Source of the DNA: Isoetes taiwanensis
Lineage: Eukaryota; Streptophyta; Lycopodiopsida; Isoetales; Isoetaceae
Reading direction: 5' to 3'
Assembly: GCA_021234155.1 (NCBI GenBank)
Contig: JAJEKV010000057.1
Location: 2,759,821-2,823,820, forward strand
DNA: 64,000 nt
Below the pieces are notes generated by a model. The model was given only the letters and a program-made list of their open reading frames with translations, ran no database searches and was not told the DNA's origin. Below are positions 46,157 through 57,888 of the stretch, piece after piece (the first letter of the stretch is position 1; every line of letters starts with the position of its first letter). The position numbers and the translations under genes were made by a program.

Positions 46157-48547
46157 TGTCTAAGAACAAAAGATCAGGCATTTGAAGTGTTTAAACAGTA
46201 TCTAAGTGAAGTTGAACTTGAAACATGGAGGAAGATCAAATGCTTACATTCAGACAGAGGTGGAGAGTATTTGTCAAATGAATTCAAAGCTTATTGCAAA
46301 AACAAGGGAATCAAAAGACAGTTAACATGTAGGTTCTCTCCCCAACAGAATGGTATTGCTGAGAGGAAAAATCGTACCATACTAAATGCAGTAAGGAGCA
46401 TGCTGAAATATACAGGGCTACCTAATTTCCTTTGGGATGAAGCAGTTAGAAATTCAGTATATGTACAAAATCTTTTGCCTTCCAATAGCCTTAATGGTGC
46501 TGTGCCTGAGATGTTATGGAAAGGTAAACTTCCAAATTATGATCTATTAAAAGCTTATAGATTCCTAGCTTTTACACATGTACCTGAAGAGTTAAGAAGG
46601 AAGCTTGATGACAGGGCATATATTACCTACTTAGTTGGCTATGACGATCAGTCCAAAGCCTATAGGCTTTATGATCCAAAAAAGAGGAGGATAATAATAA
46701 GTAGGGATGTTGTGTTTGATGAAACACAATACTACAAAGAAATTCCAAAGGTAAATCTGCATGATGATATATCAAAGGGGAAACATCATGATGAGCAAAC
46801 TGAAAATGAAACACAAATACAGGATGATACATCTGATGGGAAATTTCATGAACCAAAGGTTCATTTTGACATAGATGATATAGAAGATGAATGCAAAATG
46901 ACTAATACCAGTACACCTTTTGAGCATGTGCAGGTTGAACATGAGGGTCTCCATCAAAACAAATTGGTAATAGAACAAAAGAAAAGGAGAACTGAAGTGG
47001 AAAAATTACAAGGAAATGTTAAAGAGCAACAAGGGGACCTTGGGAGAGATGTACATGGCAGAAGTAAAAGGTTAGCAGGCCAAAGAGGTGAGTTATATGA
47101 CTTGTTTGAAATGTTAATGCTCTCTGATTTTAGGGTACCTAGAAACTATTCTGAGGCAATAAATGCTATTGATAAAGACAAATGGATCAAAGCCATGGAA
47201 GATGAATTGGCCTCTTTTAAAAGAATTGAGACATACGAGCTCACAAATATGCCAGAAAACAGAAATGTTGTTGGCTGCAAATGGCTTTACAAAATTAAAA
47301 CAGGAGCAGATGGTATTACACCGAAATATAAGGCTCGTCTTGTGGCCTAGGGATTTTCACAGAAGAAGGGAGAAGACTATGAAGAGACCTTCTCACCTTT
47401 AAAATGAATAGTATCAGGATGCTTTTATCCATTGCAAATGCAAAAGACCTAGAGATACATCATATGGATGTAAATACTGCATTTTTTAATGCAAAATTAG
47501 AGGAAGAAATATATATGAGACAGGCCCCAGGTTTTGAAGAAGGTAATGATAAAGTTTGGAGATTAAACAGGGCTGTGTATGGTCTTAAACAATCTCCAAG
47601 AGAATGGTATAAATGCATGGACATTTATCTCAGAGATCAAGGATTCTGCAAACTAAAAAATGATGGCAATTTGTATAAATTTCAGGCTGGAGATGATTGG
47701 TGCATTATAGCATTATATGTTGATGACAACATCATGATCTCAAAAGGTTTGAAAGTTCTGGAGACGTGCAAGCAAATTTTGAATCAAAGGTTTCAAATGA
47801 CAGATCTTGGTGAAATTAGCAAAGTTCTTGGGAGTTGAAGTTCACAGAGACAGGAAAAATAAGAAACTAACACTGACACAAGCTGGACAGATAGATTCAA
47901 TGCTAGAAAGATTCAGAATGAAGGATTGCAAGACTTGCAAAACTCCTGTAGTACCAGGAAGAAAACTCTCCATGCAATTATGTCCAAAAACAGATGCAGA
48001 AATAAATGAAATGAAAAATATTCCTTACAGATCTCTAGTTGGATGTTTAGCATATGTTGCAAATTGTTTTAGGCCAGATATAGCATACATAGTTAATATG
48101 CTGAGCAGATACTTAAATGATCCTGGGAAGGAGCATTGGATTGCTGCCAAGAGAGTGCTCAGGTATCTTAAAGGAACAATGTAATATGGAATAACATTTA
48201 GCACAGAAGATCTGAAGCTTAATGCTTACTGTGATGCTGACTGGGGAGGAGGCTTAGACAATAGGAAATCCACCTCTGGCTATATGATATTTCTGGGTGC
48301 GGGTCCCGTGGCATGGAAATGTAAAAAGCAAGGCTCCATTGCAATGTCCAGTGCTGAAGCAGAGTATGCTTCAGCAACCTTAACTGCTAAAGAATTAGTT
48401 TGGGAGAGAAGACTAATAAATGAGCTTGGAATTATGCAGGATCAGCCTACACTACTATGGTGTGATAATACAAGCTGTATAGCAATGTCTAAGGATCCAG
48501 TGTTACATGAAAGATCCAAACACATTGAACTGGAATTGCATTTATAA
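46157..48547 (+). pseudogene. Copia integrase C-half, reverse transcriptase and RNase H, broken
   Basis: Integrase continues with FSPQQNGIAERKNRT (catalytic E). RT follows: YKARLVA at 47330, then after a stop and shift near 47350-47404 the block LEIHHMDVNTAFFNAKL, and the catalytic ALYVDDNIMIS. A further shift near 47836 precedes [10 protein letters not shown]. RNase H has CDADWGG, the AEYASATLTAKE block and WCDNTSCIAMS. A stop lies at 48182 and another shift at about 48545. At least four lesions make the polyprotein dead, although most catalytic residues are still readable. Confidence 0.9.
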
Positions 48548-48695
48548 GAGAAGTGGTAGGAAAAGGAATGATCAAGCCTATCTATGTAAACTCTGAAAAT
48601 CAATTGGCTGACATTCTAACAAAAGCTCTATCGGAATACAGGTTTATCTTACTCAAACAGAGAATACATTGCACTGCTATGACATGAAGAGGAAA

Positions 48696-48943
48696 TGAAG
48701 AAGTTGTAATCATGTCATATCAGTTTATACTATTGCCATCAAAATGTGAAGATAGAAGTTGAGAACTGTAAGTTTGCTTAAGCTAAAGTTACAGAGCAAC
48801 TTACATGAACATAACCATGGTTGGGTCTGATCATGACCATGCCATCTAAGGGGCCTATAAGATAAACCTATAGGATGGAAAAAGGTTGATGCAAATATTA
48901 GTGCTAGTGCAATTAATCACTATTGCCTAGTCAAAATTGTTCA
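48696..48943 (+). repeat. Copia 3' LTR with internal deletion
   Basis: Only 248 bp against 688 bp in the 5' LTR. The flanks of the deletion join at GATGCAAATA/TTAGTGCTAG. The lost part contains the AATAAA, so transcripts of this copy would lack their own 3' processing signal. Confidence 0.9.
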
Positions 48944-48948
48944 GCTAT

Positions 48949-49302
48949 AACATGCCCACGTCCGACATTTACCGCGATGGGTGGATCTCCTTCAATTTTG
49001 ATCAAGATCATGCTCGAATTGATAGTTTCAAGAAAAAATTGGCCAAGAATGGGTTTTGAATAGAAAAAGGGGAAAAAGACAAAAAATGCAAGAAAATAGG
49101 CGCTCGTGCATTTTGCCCACCTCATAGGGCGAAATCATAACACATAACTTTGAATGATAGGCATGTGTGATCAATACTTGCAGCTAGAAACTTCGGTTCA
49201 GCCACTTGGGTGGGAGTGGAGGGTTCGAGTCCTCCTATTCGTAACCAGTCCAGAATGAGAGGGAATGAATGGAATATGAGAGGAGGCCAGGCTAGGCTCG
49301 CA

Positions 49303-49338
<36 letters not shown>

Positions 49339-49548
49339 AGAAAGGGTTGGCATAACGGGACTTGAACCTGATTCTTATACTGTGTTAGATCTTATGTATG
49401 GATAATGAAAATCGATAAAATTGAATAGAATTCTATCAATTAATAATTCTAACCCAAATTTCGATGATTAATAAAATAATAATAAAATATAAAATACTTA
49501 AATTAGTCTATATTTTTGAATTTGGATCAAGTATAATATTGATTGAGA
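48949..49548. other. no gene; partly plastid-like flank and (GAAA)n microsatellite at 49302-49344
   Basis: The left half is non-coding nuclear DNA. From about 49190 the text looks organellar. It includes GGAGGGTTCGAGTCCTCC, which resembles a tRNA T-arm, and near 49346 an inverse GGGACTTGAACC block. The AT-rich run just before the tRNA-Leu also looks plastid-like. A (GAAA)n repeat of about 43 bp interrupts it. Confidence 0.45.
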
Positions 49549-49629
49549 GCCTTGATGGTGAAATGGTAGACACGCGAGATTCAAAATCTCGTGCTATAAA
49601 GCATGGAGGTTCGAGTCCTCTTCAAGGCA
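49549..49629 (+). tRNA. trnL-CAA: plastid-type tRNA-Leu(CAA), nuclear copy
   Basis: 81 nt. The acceptor arms GCCTTGA/TCAAGGC pair perfectly. The D-region is TGGTGAAATGGTAGACA, and the anticodon stem CGAGA/TCTCG has loop TTCAAAA (anticodon CAA). A long variable arm and GGTTCGAGTCC T-arm follow. This matches chloroplast trnL-CAA. There is no nuclear-type leader, and retrotransposon sequence starts right after it. It is therefore best read as plastid DNA transferred to the nucleus (NUPT). Folding looks intact, but nuclear expression is unknown. Confidence 0.85.
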
Positions 49630-51790
49630 TACTATCGAGATGAGACTCAAGTTCAGGAGAACCAAGGCCAACAATGTAATTGGCAACTCAAAAACTTGTT
49701 TGGCATGATAGACTGCGATAAGCATGAGATCTCAATCATGGCATCCAACAGCAACTATTTTGTGGTCAAAGGTAAGGGAATCTCCTCTATAATGTATTGC
49801 ATGTCTTTGAAGCAATTGGATAGATGCATCTTGAAGGATGAAATTGAGTACATCCTTAGACTAGAGGCCTTTGAGCCAGGTCATAAGCATAAGAGGGAGG
49901 AGGTAATCTTAAAGCAATTAACCAGGGCAGTTGCTAAGCTAATTAAAGAGTTCCATGACCTCTTTCCGGATGAAATTCGTGAGCTACTGCCTTATAGAGG
50001 TGTGGAGTGTGAGATCGCTCTTGCACCAGATGCTAAGCCGACTAGCAAGGCTCCCTATAGGATGAGAACCCTAGAGCTAGCAGGGCTAAAGAAGCAATTG
50101 CAAGAATTGCTAGAGCTTGAATTCATTCGACCAAGCATATTGTCTTTTGAAGCTCCCATTCTTTTTGTGAAGAAAGACAAAAGTCTATGAATATGCATTG
50201 ATTATCGTCAGCTTAATAAGCGAATGATAGAACAAGTATGCATGGCCGATGACCCAATGGGTCAGCTCCAGGGAGCAAGGAACTTCTCCAAAATCGACTT
50301 GAGGTCAGGCTATCACCAAATAAGGATCAAAGAGGAAAATATTTATGGACCGCTTTCAGAGCACGGTACGGGCATTATGAGTTCACAGTTATGCCCTTTG
50401 GTCTATCAAATGCTCCAGCAACTTTCCTGCGCTTGATGAATATCTTCAGGAAGTTCTTAGACGACTTCGTCATCATTTTCTTTGACGATATGTTGGTTTC
50501 CAGCAAATCAATGGAAGAGCATGCGATCTGTTTGAGGAGAGTCTTAGAAAAGTTAAGAAGATACCGCTTATTTGGCAAGCTCTTAAGGTGTCAATTTTGC
50601 AACACCAAAGGTGGAATACCTAGGCCATGTAGTATCAGCCGAAGGAATCGCCATCGATCCATCCAAGATCGAAGCAATAATCGATTGGCCAACATCAAAA
50701 AACATGGCAGAAGTAAGAAACTTCCTTGATCTTGCAAGTTATTATAGAAAGTTTGTCAAGGACTTTGCTAAGTGGGCAGCTCCTCTTTCGTACTCACTAA
50801 GCATCAGAAAGTCGAAGACTAGGTCAAACATTGAATTCAGAACGTTCAACCTTCCTTTGACAAGTTCAAGGAAGCCTAACGACAAAAAGCGCTACCCGCC
50901 GCATGACCAAGAGCTCCTAGCAATTGTAAAGGCTCTTCATATTTGGAGGCACTATTTACTTGGTAGGAAGTTGCAGTTAGACATTGACCACCAAAGCCTC
51001 CAATACATTTTTACACATCCACTCCTCAATTTGAGGCAAAGACGCTGGATCGAATTCCTCGAAGAGTACAACCTCAAGATAATCTATAAACCAGAAAAGT
51101 TAAACGTGGTTGCCAACACACTTTCTTGTCGACCATTGGAGACCATAGTGCATTGCAATGCCATATCGACTTTGTCAAGTGAATTCGGCAAGAAGATAGA
51201 GGAAGCCATTCCCTCTACAAGTGTCTCAACAATTGTTGGCATGCAGCAGTTGGTAGAATAAGTTCGAGGGTATTTGCTTGCCACAAGGAGCCATCAGAAG
51301 AGCGTGGCAGACAAGCATAGATCAGTAAGAGAATTCCAAGTGGGCAATAGTATGCGGCTTAAGGTCAAGGTGAAGCAAGCAAAGTTTAGAATTGGAAATT
51401 GTAAGAAGCTTGCTCCAAGATGGGCAAGGCCTTTTAGGATTGTAAAGCGCATAGGGAGCCAATCATATAAGCTTGATTGAAGGTTCATAAAGTCTTCCAT
51501 CTAAGCTTGTTAAAGAAGCATACTAAGGTCTTAGAGACTCAATCCTGTTGGAGATGATTGAGGAGCAAATTGAAATTATTCCCGAGTTAATTCTTGATAA
51601 AGCATTCAAGAAAACGAGAAGGTCTGAATTCCTTCAATAACTGGTCAAGTGGAAGCACTTACAGTGGAAGATGCCACGTGGATACTAAAACAGGATTTAG
51701 AGAAAGAGTACCCACGATTCATAGATCACTTCGACGGCCAGGTCGCCTCTGACTTAGTCGATGCCGACTCATCAGGTGAGTGGTAGCTTT
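49630..51790 (+). pseudogene. Gypsy pol fragment (RT, RNase H, integrase tail, chromodomain)
   Basis: Frames in order: the RT entry FHDLFPDEIRELLPYRGVE, then CIDYRQLNK after a stop at 50188, [26 protein letters not shown], and the catalytic box as IFFDDMLV (usual YIDD). [19 protein letters not shown] follows. RNase H has YPPHDQELLAIVKALHIWRH and DHQSLQYIF. Between about 51240 and 51290 the text jumps straight to SVADKHRSVREFQVGN, the integrase C-terminus, so the integrase catalytic core is deleted. Near 51620-51720 DATWILKQDLEKEYPRF resembles the end of a chromodomain. Several shifts and stops occur. It is non-functional. Confidence 0.85.
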
Positions 51791-51856
51791 AGCATATATG
51801 TTAGTGCTTAAATGAAGAGAGCATATGCATCCTAGGGTAGCTAAGATGCACCATTG

Positions 51857-52262
51857 GAGATGATGAGATCATCTAAATGTTCTCTAGGTCGTGATGCACT
51901 GCGGGTATGCATGATCAGAGATCATGTAAATTAAGATGGGGAGAGTTGGCGATGATGAGATCATCTTGAATGTTCTCTATGCCATCACGCATGACCGTGG
52001 GAGGTCATGTAGGATTAAGCACATGATCATGGGCGATGATGGAATCATCCTAGATGTTCCCTAAGCTTAAGCCTTTAGGGCCACGATGCATTGCGGGTGT
52101 GCATGATTGGGGGGTCATGTACAAGTAGGCATGCGATCATGGGCAATGATGGGATCATCTTAAATGTCCCCATATGCCATGATGTGTGTGTGCATGACCG
52201 GAGGTTATGTAGGGGTTTAGCATGCAATCATGGGCAATGATAAGACCATATTAAATGGTTCT
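51857..52262 (+). repeat. ~85-110-bp tandem repeats, about 5 units, in the Gypsy 3' region
   Basis: Units start at about 51857, 51946, 52030, 52141 and 52231. Each has a GGSRATGATGRGATCATC palindromic block, then AATGTTCYCTA and a GCATGAYC..GGTCATGTA block. The GATGAT/ATCATC inverse pairs recur in register. They lie between the pol end and the polypurine tract. Confidence 0.8.
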
Positions 52263-52675
52263 TAAGCTTAAATCGGAATGGGCCATGGTTCAGTGCCAGT
52301 ATGTAGTGGTAACCTTGAGCTAGTAGTTCAACTCAAGGAGGTAATTAGGAGGGTGGTCCCCTTAAAACCACAACTTACTAACTGAACTAATGTGATGTGT
52401 ACATATTGCAGGTAAGTGAAGGAGGAGAATGGAGGAAGGAGCACATCACGAGAAGAATAGGAGTTATAGATTTTATGCTTAATTAAAGACTCCTAAACAT
52501 GTCGTTATGACACTATGTTGTTTATTTTTATAATGATTAACTATTACGGCTATATAATTTTGTAAGTAAGTTGATCGCTTCAATAATGCTATATTCATTG
52601 TTATTGTATCTTGTAAGTTTGATGCAGGTTCGTCACCTTAATGCTGAGGACAACATTATGCTAGGGAGAGAAGAA

Positions 52676-54114
52676 TGTGACATTCCTCTTAAATATATGG
52701 TATAAATACGTATATTTTAGGCCTCGTCACCATATAAGCCTACTTTAGTAGCCTTATATACTTTAGTGAGAGAAGGGAACATGGCTAAGTCATTATACAT
52801 GACTTAGCCAACCTTAGGTATAGAACTATTTTCACATGGTTCCATCCTATTGCAACCCGCACATGGATGCAATTAGAGCCACATGGCGTGAAATGGCAAC
52901 CCTAACCTGCTAATGGCCAAACCCTAACCTTAGACCATTTTTCGGCTCCAACAGTTCTGGAATCTTGTTCGTGCTCAAAACTCCATTTCAAGAATCATCT
53001 GCTGCATCATATATAGCACAGTAGCCCCAGGAGCGTGTGCGCATCAGAAGGAGTGGGATCTACCCCGAACCACTCGCGGAGTGATGGAGATGCCAGGAGC
53101 AGGTGGAAGTTCCTCCAGAGCAGGTATTTGAAGTAAATTCCTTGGTAGATCTTTTGGAAGTTAGGATTTCAGATGAGTTAGCATTTGATATCTCTAGTAG
53201 AGCCATTCTAGAACCTCAGCTTGGATCTCGAACCCTAACCAGTGAACCTTAACTGTAAGTTAGATGTATGTAATTAGGATTAGATGTTATTCTTATTATT
53301 TATTATGTTTAGTCGATATACGATGTTGGTTGATCATGTTTGCAACCTTATGTAGACGATGCTTCTAGTTTAGACCCGTTACTTCCTATTATTTACAACC
53401 TATACATAGGGCCCACCAGGCTATAGAGGCTATGGAGTGATGGAGCACCACATAACGGAGTCAATGGCAAGATAAAGGGAGTCTATGCTGCGCGCAGTTA
53501 CTGGGGACTTGGAGCGAGCTAGGCTTATAGCCGGTCACTTTGAGAGGGCCGGGTATGAGTCCGACACTTCCTGGGTCGATGGTGTCCTGACACTCAGAAG
53601 TTGCAGCTGTTGGCCTGACTCTTATTTCAGAGAGTTTGGACAGGCAAGGACGTGTGCCGCCACGAACCTCTAGCCGCTTATCGAGCCATTGTCTTCTGGG
53701 AATGGGAGATGCAACCTGAAGTAGCCTCGTCGGGTGATACCAAGAGATTACGTCTCCGGCAGGTTACAGTCACGACAGAGCCTGATTCAGCCCATTTGCA
53801 AAGTATGCACAGGAGGGGAAGATGGAGTGGTCAATCCTAGTCATTGTCTATTGCCAGCCCAGTCATTGTTATATCTCGGTTTGCTCTATCCCGAGACCCG
53901 CAACCGTCAGACTACTTTCCCCCACGAGTCTGAGCCTGAATAGGAGCTCATGTGATGATAATATATTGATTGAGGAATGGATATATTGTTGGATGGATGG
54001 CACTACTCTTCGAGGTAGCCGACGGTATTGTTTTGTATTGTATGTATTGTATTGTATTGCCAGTGCTGATGTTGTATTTATGCTTTCGTTGTTATAGGAG
54101 TTCATAGGAGACCA
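52676..54114 (+). repeat. Gypsy 3' LTR
   Basis: It starts TGTGACATTCC directly after the purine tract. The right edge (near 54114, ...GGAGACCA) is estimated from similarity to the end of the solo LTR at 46151. Blocks shared with the solo LTR lie in the same order, notably around 53700-53860. Confidence 0.7.
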
Positions 54115-54665
54115 TTTAAAAAGCTTGACCATTTTAAGCTTATTACGGTTTTTTCTCTTGCATATAGCTTGATAAAAACACAGAGGAACTTTTGCATGTG
54201 GTATTCCTTAGAAATTTTGGTGAGACATCTCATTACTTGTATCGGTGCTATAAATTTTGCCCCACACACAGATGCAAATTTTTACTCCGAAACTCTGACA
54301 TAGAATGGAAGGGATTATGACATATACAATATCAAGAAGGAACTATGATATTATTAACAACGAGAAAATTAATACGATGAAATGCATTTGCAGCTTCTAC
54401 TATCTAAAGGCAGGATCAGAGCTATGAGGAAGAACAAATTTACCCTAGACCCAAGACTCACTATTTGTTGGGTTGTCCAAGCTGCAGCTGGGGATGATGC
54501 ATGCTACGACAACCAGCTCAAAGCCATCTCCTTACTCCAGCAAATGATTCCACCATGCAAAAACATACAAGAAAAGGAAAGCTTATGGTACATTTCGACT
54601 TCATTTCCTTTTCTTTATGCACCCTTCCCCTCTCCACTCCCTCTCATACATATGTGTACGTATTT
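54115..54665. other. no gene recognised
   Basis: 54382-54580 (+) is open and compositionally ordinary (AGDDACYDNQLKAISLLQQM...) but matches no family I know. It may be the upstream part of the non-LTR element whose 3' end follows. Confidence 0.35.
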
Positions 54666-54669
54666 CTTT

Positions 54670-54837
54670 CCCCTCGTGATAGATGTCTGTACAGTTTGAT
54701 GTCACTCTTATTCCTGTCATGGTTTTTCCCCGAAATCCTTCGGGGCGGGGTTTTTTTTAACCCGGATAGTAATACGTTTGCTACGCCTCCTTTTTGGGTC
54801 CCATATGTCGAGTGGTCTATGTGGACGATAAAAACTC
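54670..54837 (+). mobile_element. 3' end of a non-LTR element (SSR-tailed family), copy 3
   Basis: It has the same blocks, in the same order, as 37069-37273: CTGTACAG, a perfect stem-loop CCCCGAAATCCTTCGGGG, a GGGTCCCATATGTCGAGTGG block and GTGGACGATAAAA. A short CTATTCTATT transition and a long (CT)n tail follow. Confidence 0.65.
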
Positions 54838-54842
54838 TATTC

Positions 54843-54948
<106 letters not shown>

Positions 54949-55270
54949 ATCTTTAATCGGCCACATAAAAAAAAATCCATCTCTCGTCACATACGGTTCC
55001 TCCCGAAATGTACGTATTTTTTGGGAGGAGAGGAGAGACGATTCTCTCGAGGCTTGACAGAACTGTTATTGGCGAATTTTTCTTTTTTCGGATTTTTGAT
55101 CATGCATCAATTCGCACCCGGACGAGAGAAAATGTGGGATAATGCGATCGTAACGTTCAATTGGCCAAATTGTGGGATATTCAAGCCATGTATTTCTTGG
55201 TTCGTGGGCTATGTGGGATAATTCATTTCTAGTTTTCCTCCCAATTCTTTTCGATTCAGGCCACTAAACC

Positions 55271-56221
55271 ATGGATCCGGTCATTCTTGATATGATTGCC
55301 ATGCTTTTTCGGGCTTTGACACTTTCGGATTTGCATTACGTAGATATCGCTTTGCAACTATTGGAACTCAACGAGCTCGAAGACCCCAATGACCTCGTTT
55401 CGATGATCGGGTTTTAGAGGATAACAATGGTATGTTTTTTGCGATCTGCAGGCTTTAATGGTTGCGGGTTCCAGCAGGGGTTAGAAGACCACCAAGAAGA
55501 TTTTGGATTGCTCCAAGGCAAATAACCCAATGGGATAATATCGATAACCACGCATGGAATTGTATAGCTTCTTTTTGAAGATGATATGTGGCACCAATTT
55601 CTCAGGATGAAGAGAGCCACATTTGAGAGATTGGTAGGTTTAATTGTGCCTTATCTTGTCGGCGGGAATAAAGTAAGGCCCCTGTTGATCCAAGGAAAGC
55701 GGTTGCTATGGTTTCAGTATTTTCTTGCACTGCGGGGATATGCCCTTACATATCGACTGGTAGAGATTTTATGTTGGGAAAGCAACGGTGCGTAAATATA
55801 CCAAGAAAGTCACGCTTGTATTGGCCTCAAGACAATCTTCAGTACAAACGTTTTGTTGCAATGCCTACAGTGCAAGATTAACTTCGGTGTATTAAGGAAT
55901 TCCATGATGCAACCTGGGTTGCCCAATATATACTGGATATTGGCGGTTCCCATATTTTTTATGGAGGAAACCCAAAAGAAGGACATCTCTTGCCTAGAAT
56001 CCCCATCTCGCTGTCGGGAAGAACTTCCTCACTGGAAGTGGGCCAGGAATCATGATCAGAATAATAGGGTATTTCACTGGAAGAGGAAGAAGTTGTTGGC
56101 GGAGTTCGATAAGATGAAGACTCGGAAGAACTCGAGCTCGAAGAGCTCGAACTAGGGCTTGAGAGGCGTTGGCCGCCTACGCCTGACTCTCTCCATGTCT
56201 TGAATTGGCTTGCATGCAAGA
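55271..56221 (+). pseudogene. PIF/Harbinger transposase remnant
   Basis: A possible start is ATG 55271 (MDPVILDMIAMLFRALTLS), ended by a stop. At 55586 comes FLRMKRATFERLVGLIVPYL, the N-terminal helix block typical of PIF/Harbinger DDE_4 transposases. Near 55825-55960, in other frames, RCIKEFHD and DIGGSHIFYGG resemble the region around the first catalytic residue (usually GAIDGTH). The catalytic core after it is missing. The tail (56060-56160) is Glu-rich. It pairs with a Myb-like ORF on the opposite strand, the usual two-gene layout of this superfamily. Confidence 0.65.
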
Positions 56222-56378
56222 ATTGGAAGAAGCTTAAGTAGCCTTTTCTTAAATTGGATGATCGTGACTAGCAAGCAATATTTAATACTAAAAACAGGGC
56301 TGTACAAATTCTTTAATATTTAAGAATCTTTGGTGGTTTTGAGACAGGTTCAAAAAGAATTTCTAAAAAGCAAATAAC

Positions 56379-57195
56379 CTAAAACGAACCTTTAGTCCTT
56401 CTTATTGGCAACAAGTTTGGCAATTTCGAAAGCAATGTCTCCTTTGTCATTTCACATATGCTTTGAGTCATTGCGTCTGGTGGACTCTGCAATTTTCTTT
56501 GATTGTTTGCAAACCTTATTGTTTCCAATTCCCTGACCAACTCAATTTTTCTTGCACTTTCTTCTTTGAGGAAATCTAATTTCTTCACCTCAGTGTCCCC
56601 AAATGTGCTTGCCATTTGTGATATTCCCAATGCAATGTCCTCATCTATTTGCAACCTGGACTTCTTTCTACTTGTAGGCTTTCCACAAACTCCAGGCTGA
56701 TTACATGCAGCTGATCTAGGACTTGAAGAATCTGTCTGGTTTCCTGTTGGTGTCCTATTGATTGGAATTTCGGCATCATCGGACTGGCTGCATTTGGATT
56801 TCCAGCGTTCACATCATTGTTTGAATTGGGTGGATCAGCAAAGTGGTCTTCAAATGTGAAGATTCTGTTCCAACAGGTTTCAAAGAAACCGTCATTCATG
56901 AAAGATTCTCGAGTAATTAGTATGCAAGTCTGTTGACCTTAAAGCTTCATTGCCAAATTCACCATCATCACCAGCACCTGGTATTGGATTATCAGAGGTA
57001 ACACCATATTTAACTTCTTCCATTCTGTCATACCACTGCCAAGTTGATGGTTCAGAACCTGTATGGCTACAAGCCTCCTTCTCATCCTTAAATTTAGCTT
57101 GCAGCTTATCCCATTTGTTCTTGAGTTGTCTCAGCTCCACTAAACCCCCAACAAAGGGCTGCAATTTCATCATAATTTCCCTCCATTGTGTGTTG
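56379..57195 (-). pseudogene. PIF/Harbinger ORF1, Myb/SANT-like DNA-binding protein, broken
   Basis: On the minus strand, 57195-56892 has the trihelix/SANT-like block (QWREIM, then ELRQLKNKWDKLQAKFKDEK). 56899-56645 and 56654-56379 give an acidic linker and a helical C-terminal part (KKLDFLKEESARKIELVREL) ending in an LPNLLPIRR tail. Shifts separate the three frames. In PIF/Harbinger elements this protein binds DNA and brings the transposase to the nucleus. Here it is convergent with the transposase remnant, as expected. Confidence 0.65.
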
Positions 57196-57888
57196 GAGAG
57201 GTTGAGGGTGCCTCAGGTTACCAATTTCATCTCGTTAGGAGATTGAGGAATGTGGAGACATAGTGATGCGTCCATTGCACGGGGACTTCCTATTCTTTGT
57301 GTCTATCACTTTCGAATTTTCCTTCTCATGCACAACAATAGCCAAAGCAGAATCGGTTTCTAAAGATTCACTCACAATATCAGAGGATGCCTGAATTTCG
57401 CTGAATACACGCTTGGATCTCTTTTTTTTCTTGTCTTGAAGAGGGAATTGGCTCTAATTAGTCTCCAATTGCACATCCATGGAGATCTGGCCCTGTCATC
57501 ATCTTAGGGTCCTTCTTGGTGCCATTTTTTCAACCCAAAGGAGGCACGAAGGCTTGCCGGTTTCTTGGCAAAGCGGATCGAGAGGCCTTAGACATCCGAA
57601 TCCAAATAATTGATTGGGAATAAGGACGACATAAAACGAAATTGACGATTTTAACTTGATGAACGAATGCACAAAAAACATAATGCAAATGCTGCGTGAT
57701 CTGATGAATACCTGGATCGTAATCGGCTAATTGCTTCGAGAAATTGGATACTTGGAGCAAGAATTAGGCGGCCTTGAAGATCAAGAAGAGGGAAATCTTT
57801 TATTGGTTTTCGATTGTGGGAAACATTTCGGGCATTTTTTTTCAAAAATAAAATTAAGGCTAATTGTTTGGTTAGTGGGCAATGAAAA

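Larger units (their letters stand above)
42057..48943 (+). mobile_element. Ty1/Copia LTR retrotransposon, complete but decayed
   Basis: The 5-bp target duplication GCTAT lies at 42052-42056 and 48944-48948. The order is 5' LTR, primer-binding site TGGTATCAGAGC (42746-42757, initiator Met), gag, protease, integrase, reverse transcriptase, RNase H, purine tract GAAGAGGAAA (48686-48695), 3' LTR. This order defines Copia. A 1.7-kb solo LTR is nested in integrase. By eye the LTRs differ at about 3% where they align. Stops and shifts in gag and pol leave it immobile. Confidence 0.95.
49630..54114 (+). mobile_element. Ty3/Gypsy chromovirus-type retrotransposon, 5'-truncated
   Basis: It keeps part of pol (reverse transcriptase, RNase H, the tail of integrase and a chromodomain remnant), a ~900-bp untranslated stretch with tandem repeats, a polypurine tract AGGGAGAGAAGAA (52663-52675) and a 3' LTR. 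The 5' LTR, gag and protease are missing. The left edge coincides with the end of the plastid tRNA. No target duplication can be assigned. Confidence 0.8.

Noticed and set aside
49549..49629. Functional nuclear tRNA-Leu gene
   Set aside because: The sequence is plastid-type and lies among organelle-like and retroelement DNA. A transferred plastid copy is the simpler reading.
51857..52262. CRISPR-like array
   Set aside because: The units are whole-unit tandem repeats within a retrotransposon, without unique spacers, in a plant nuclear genome.
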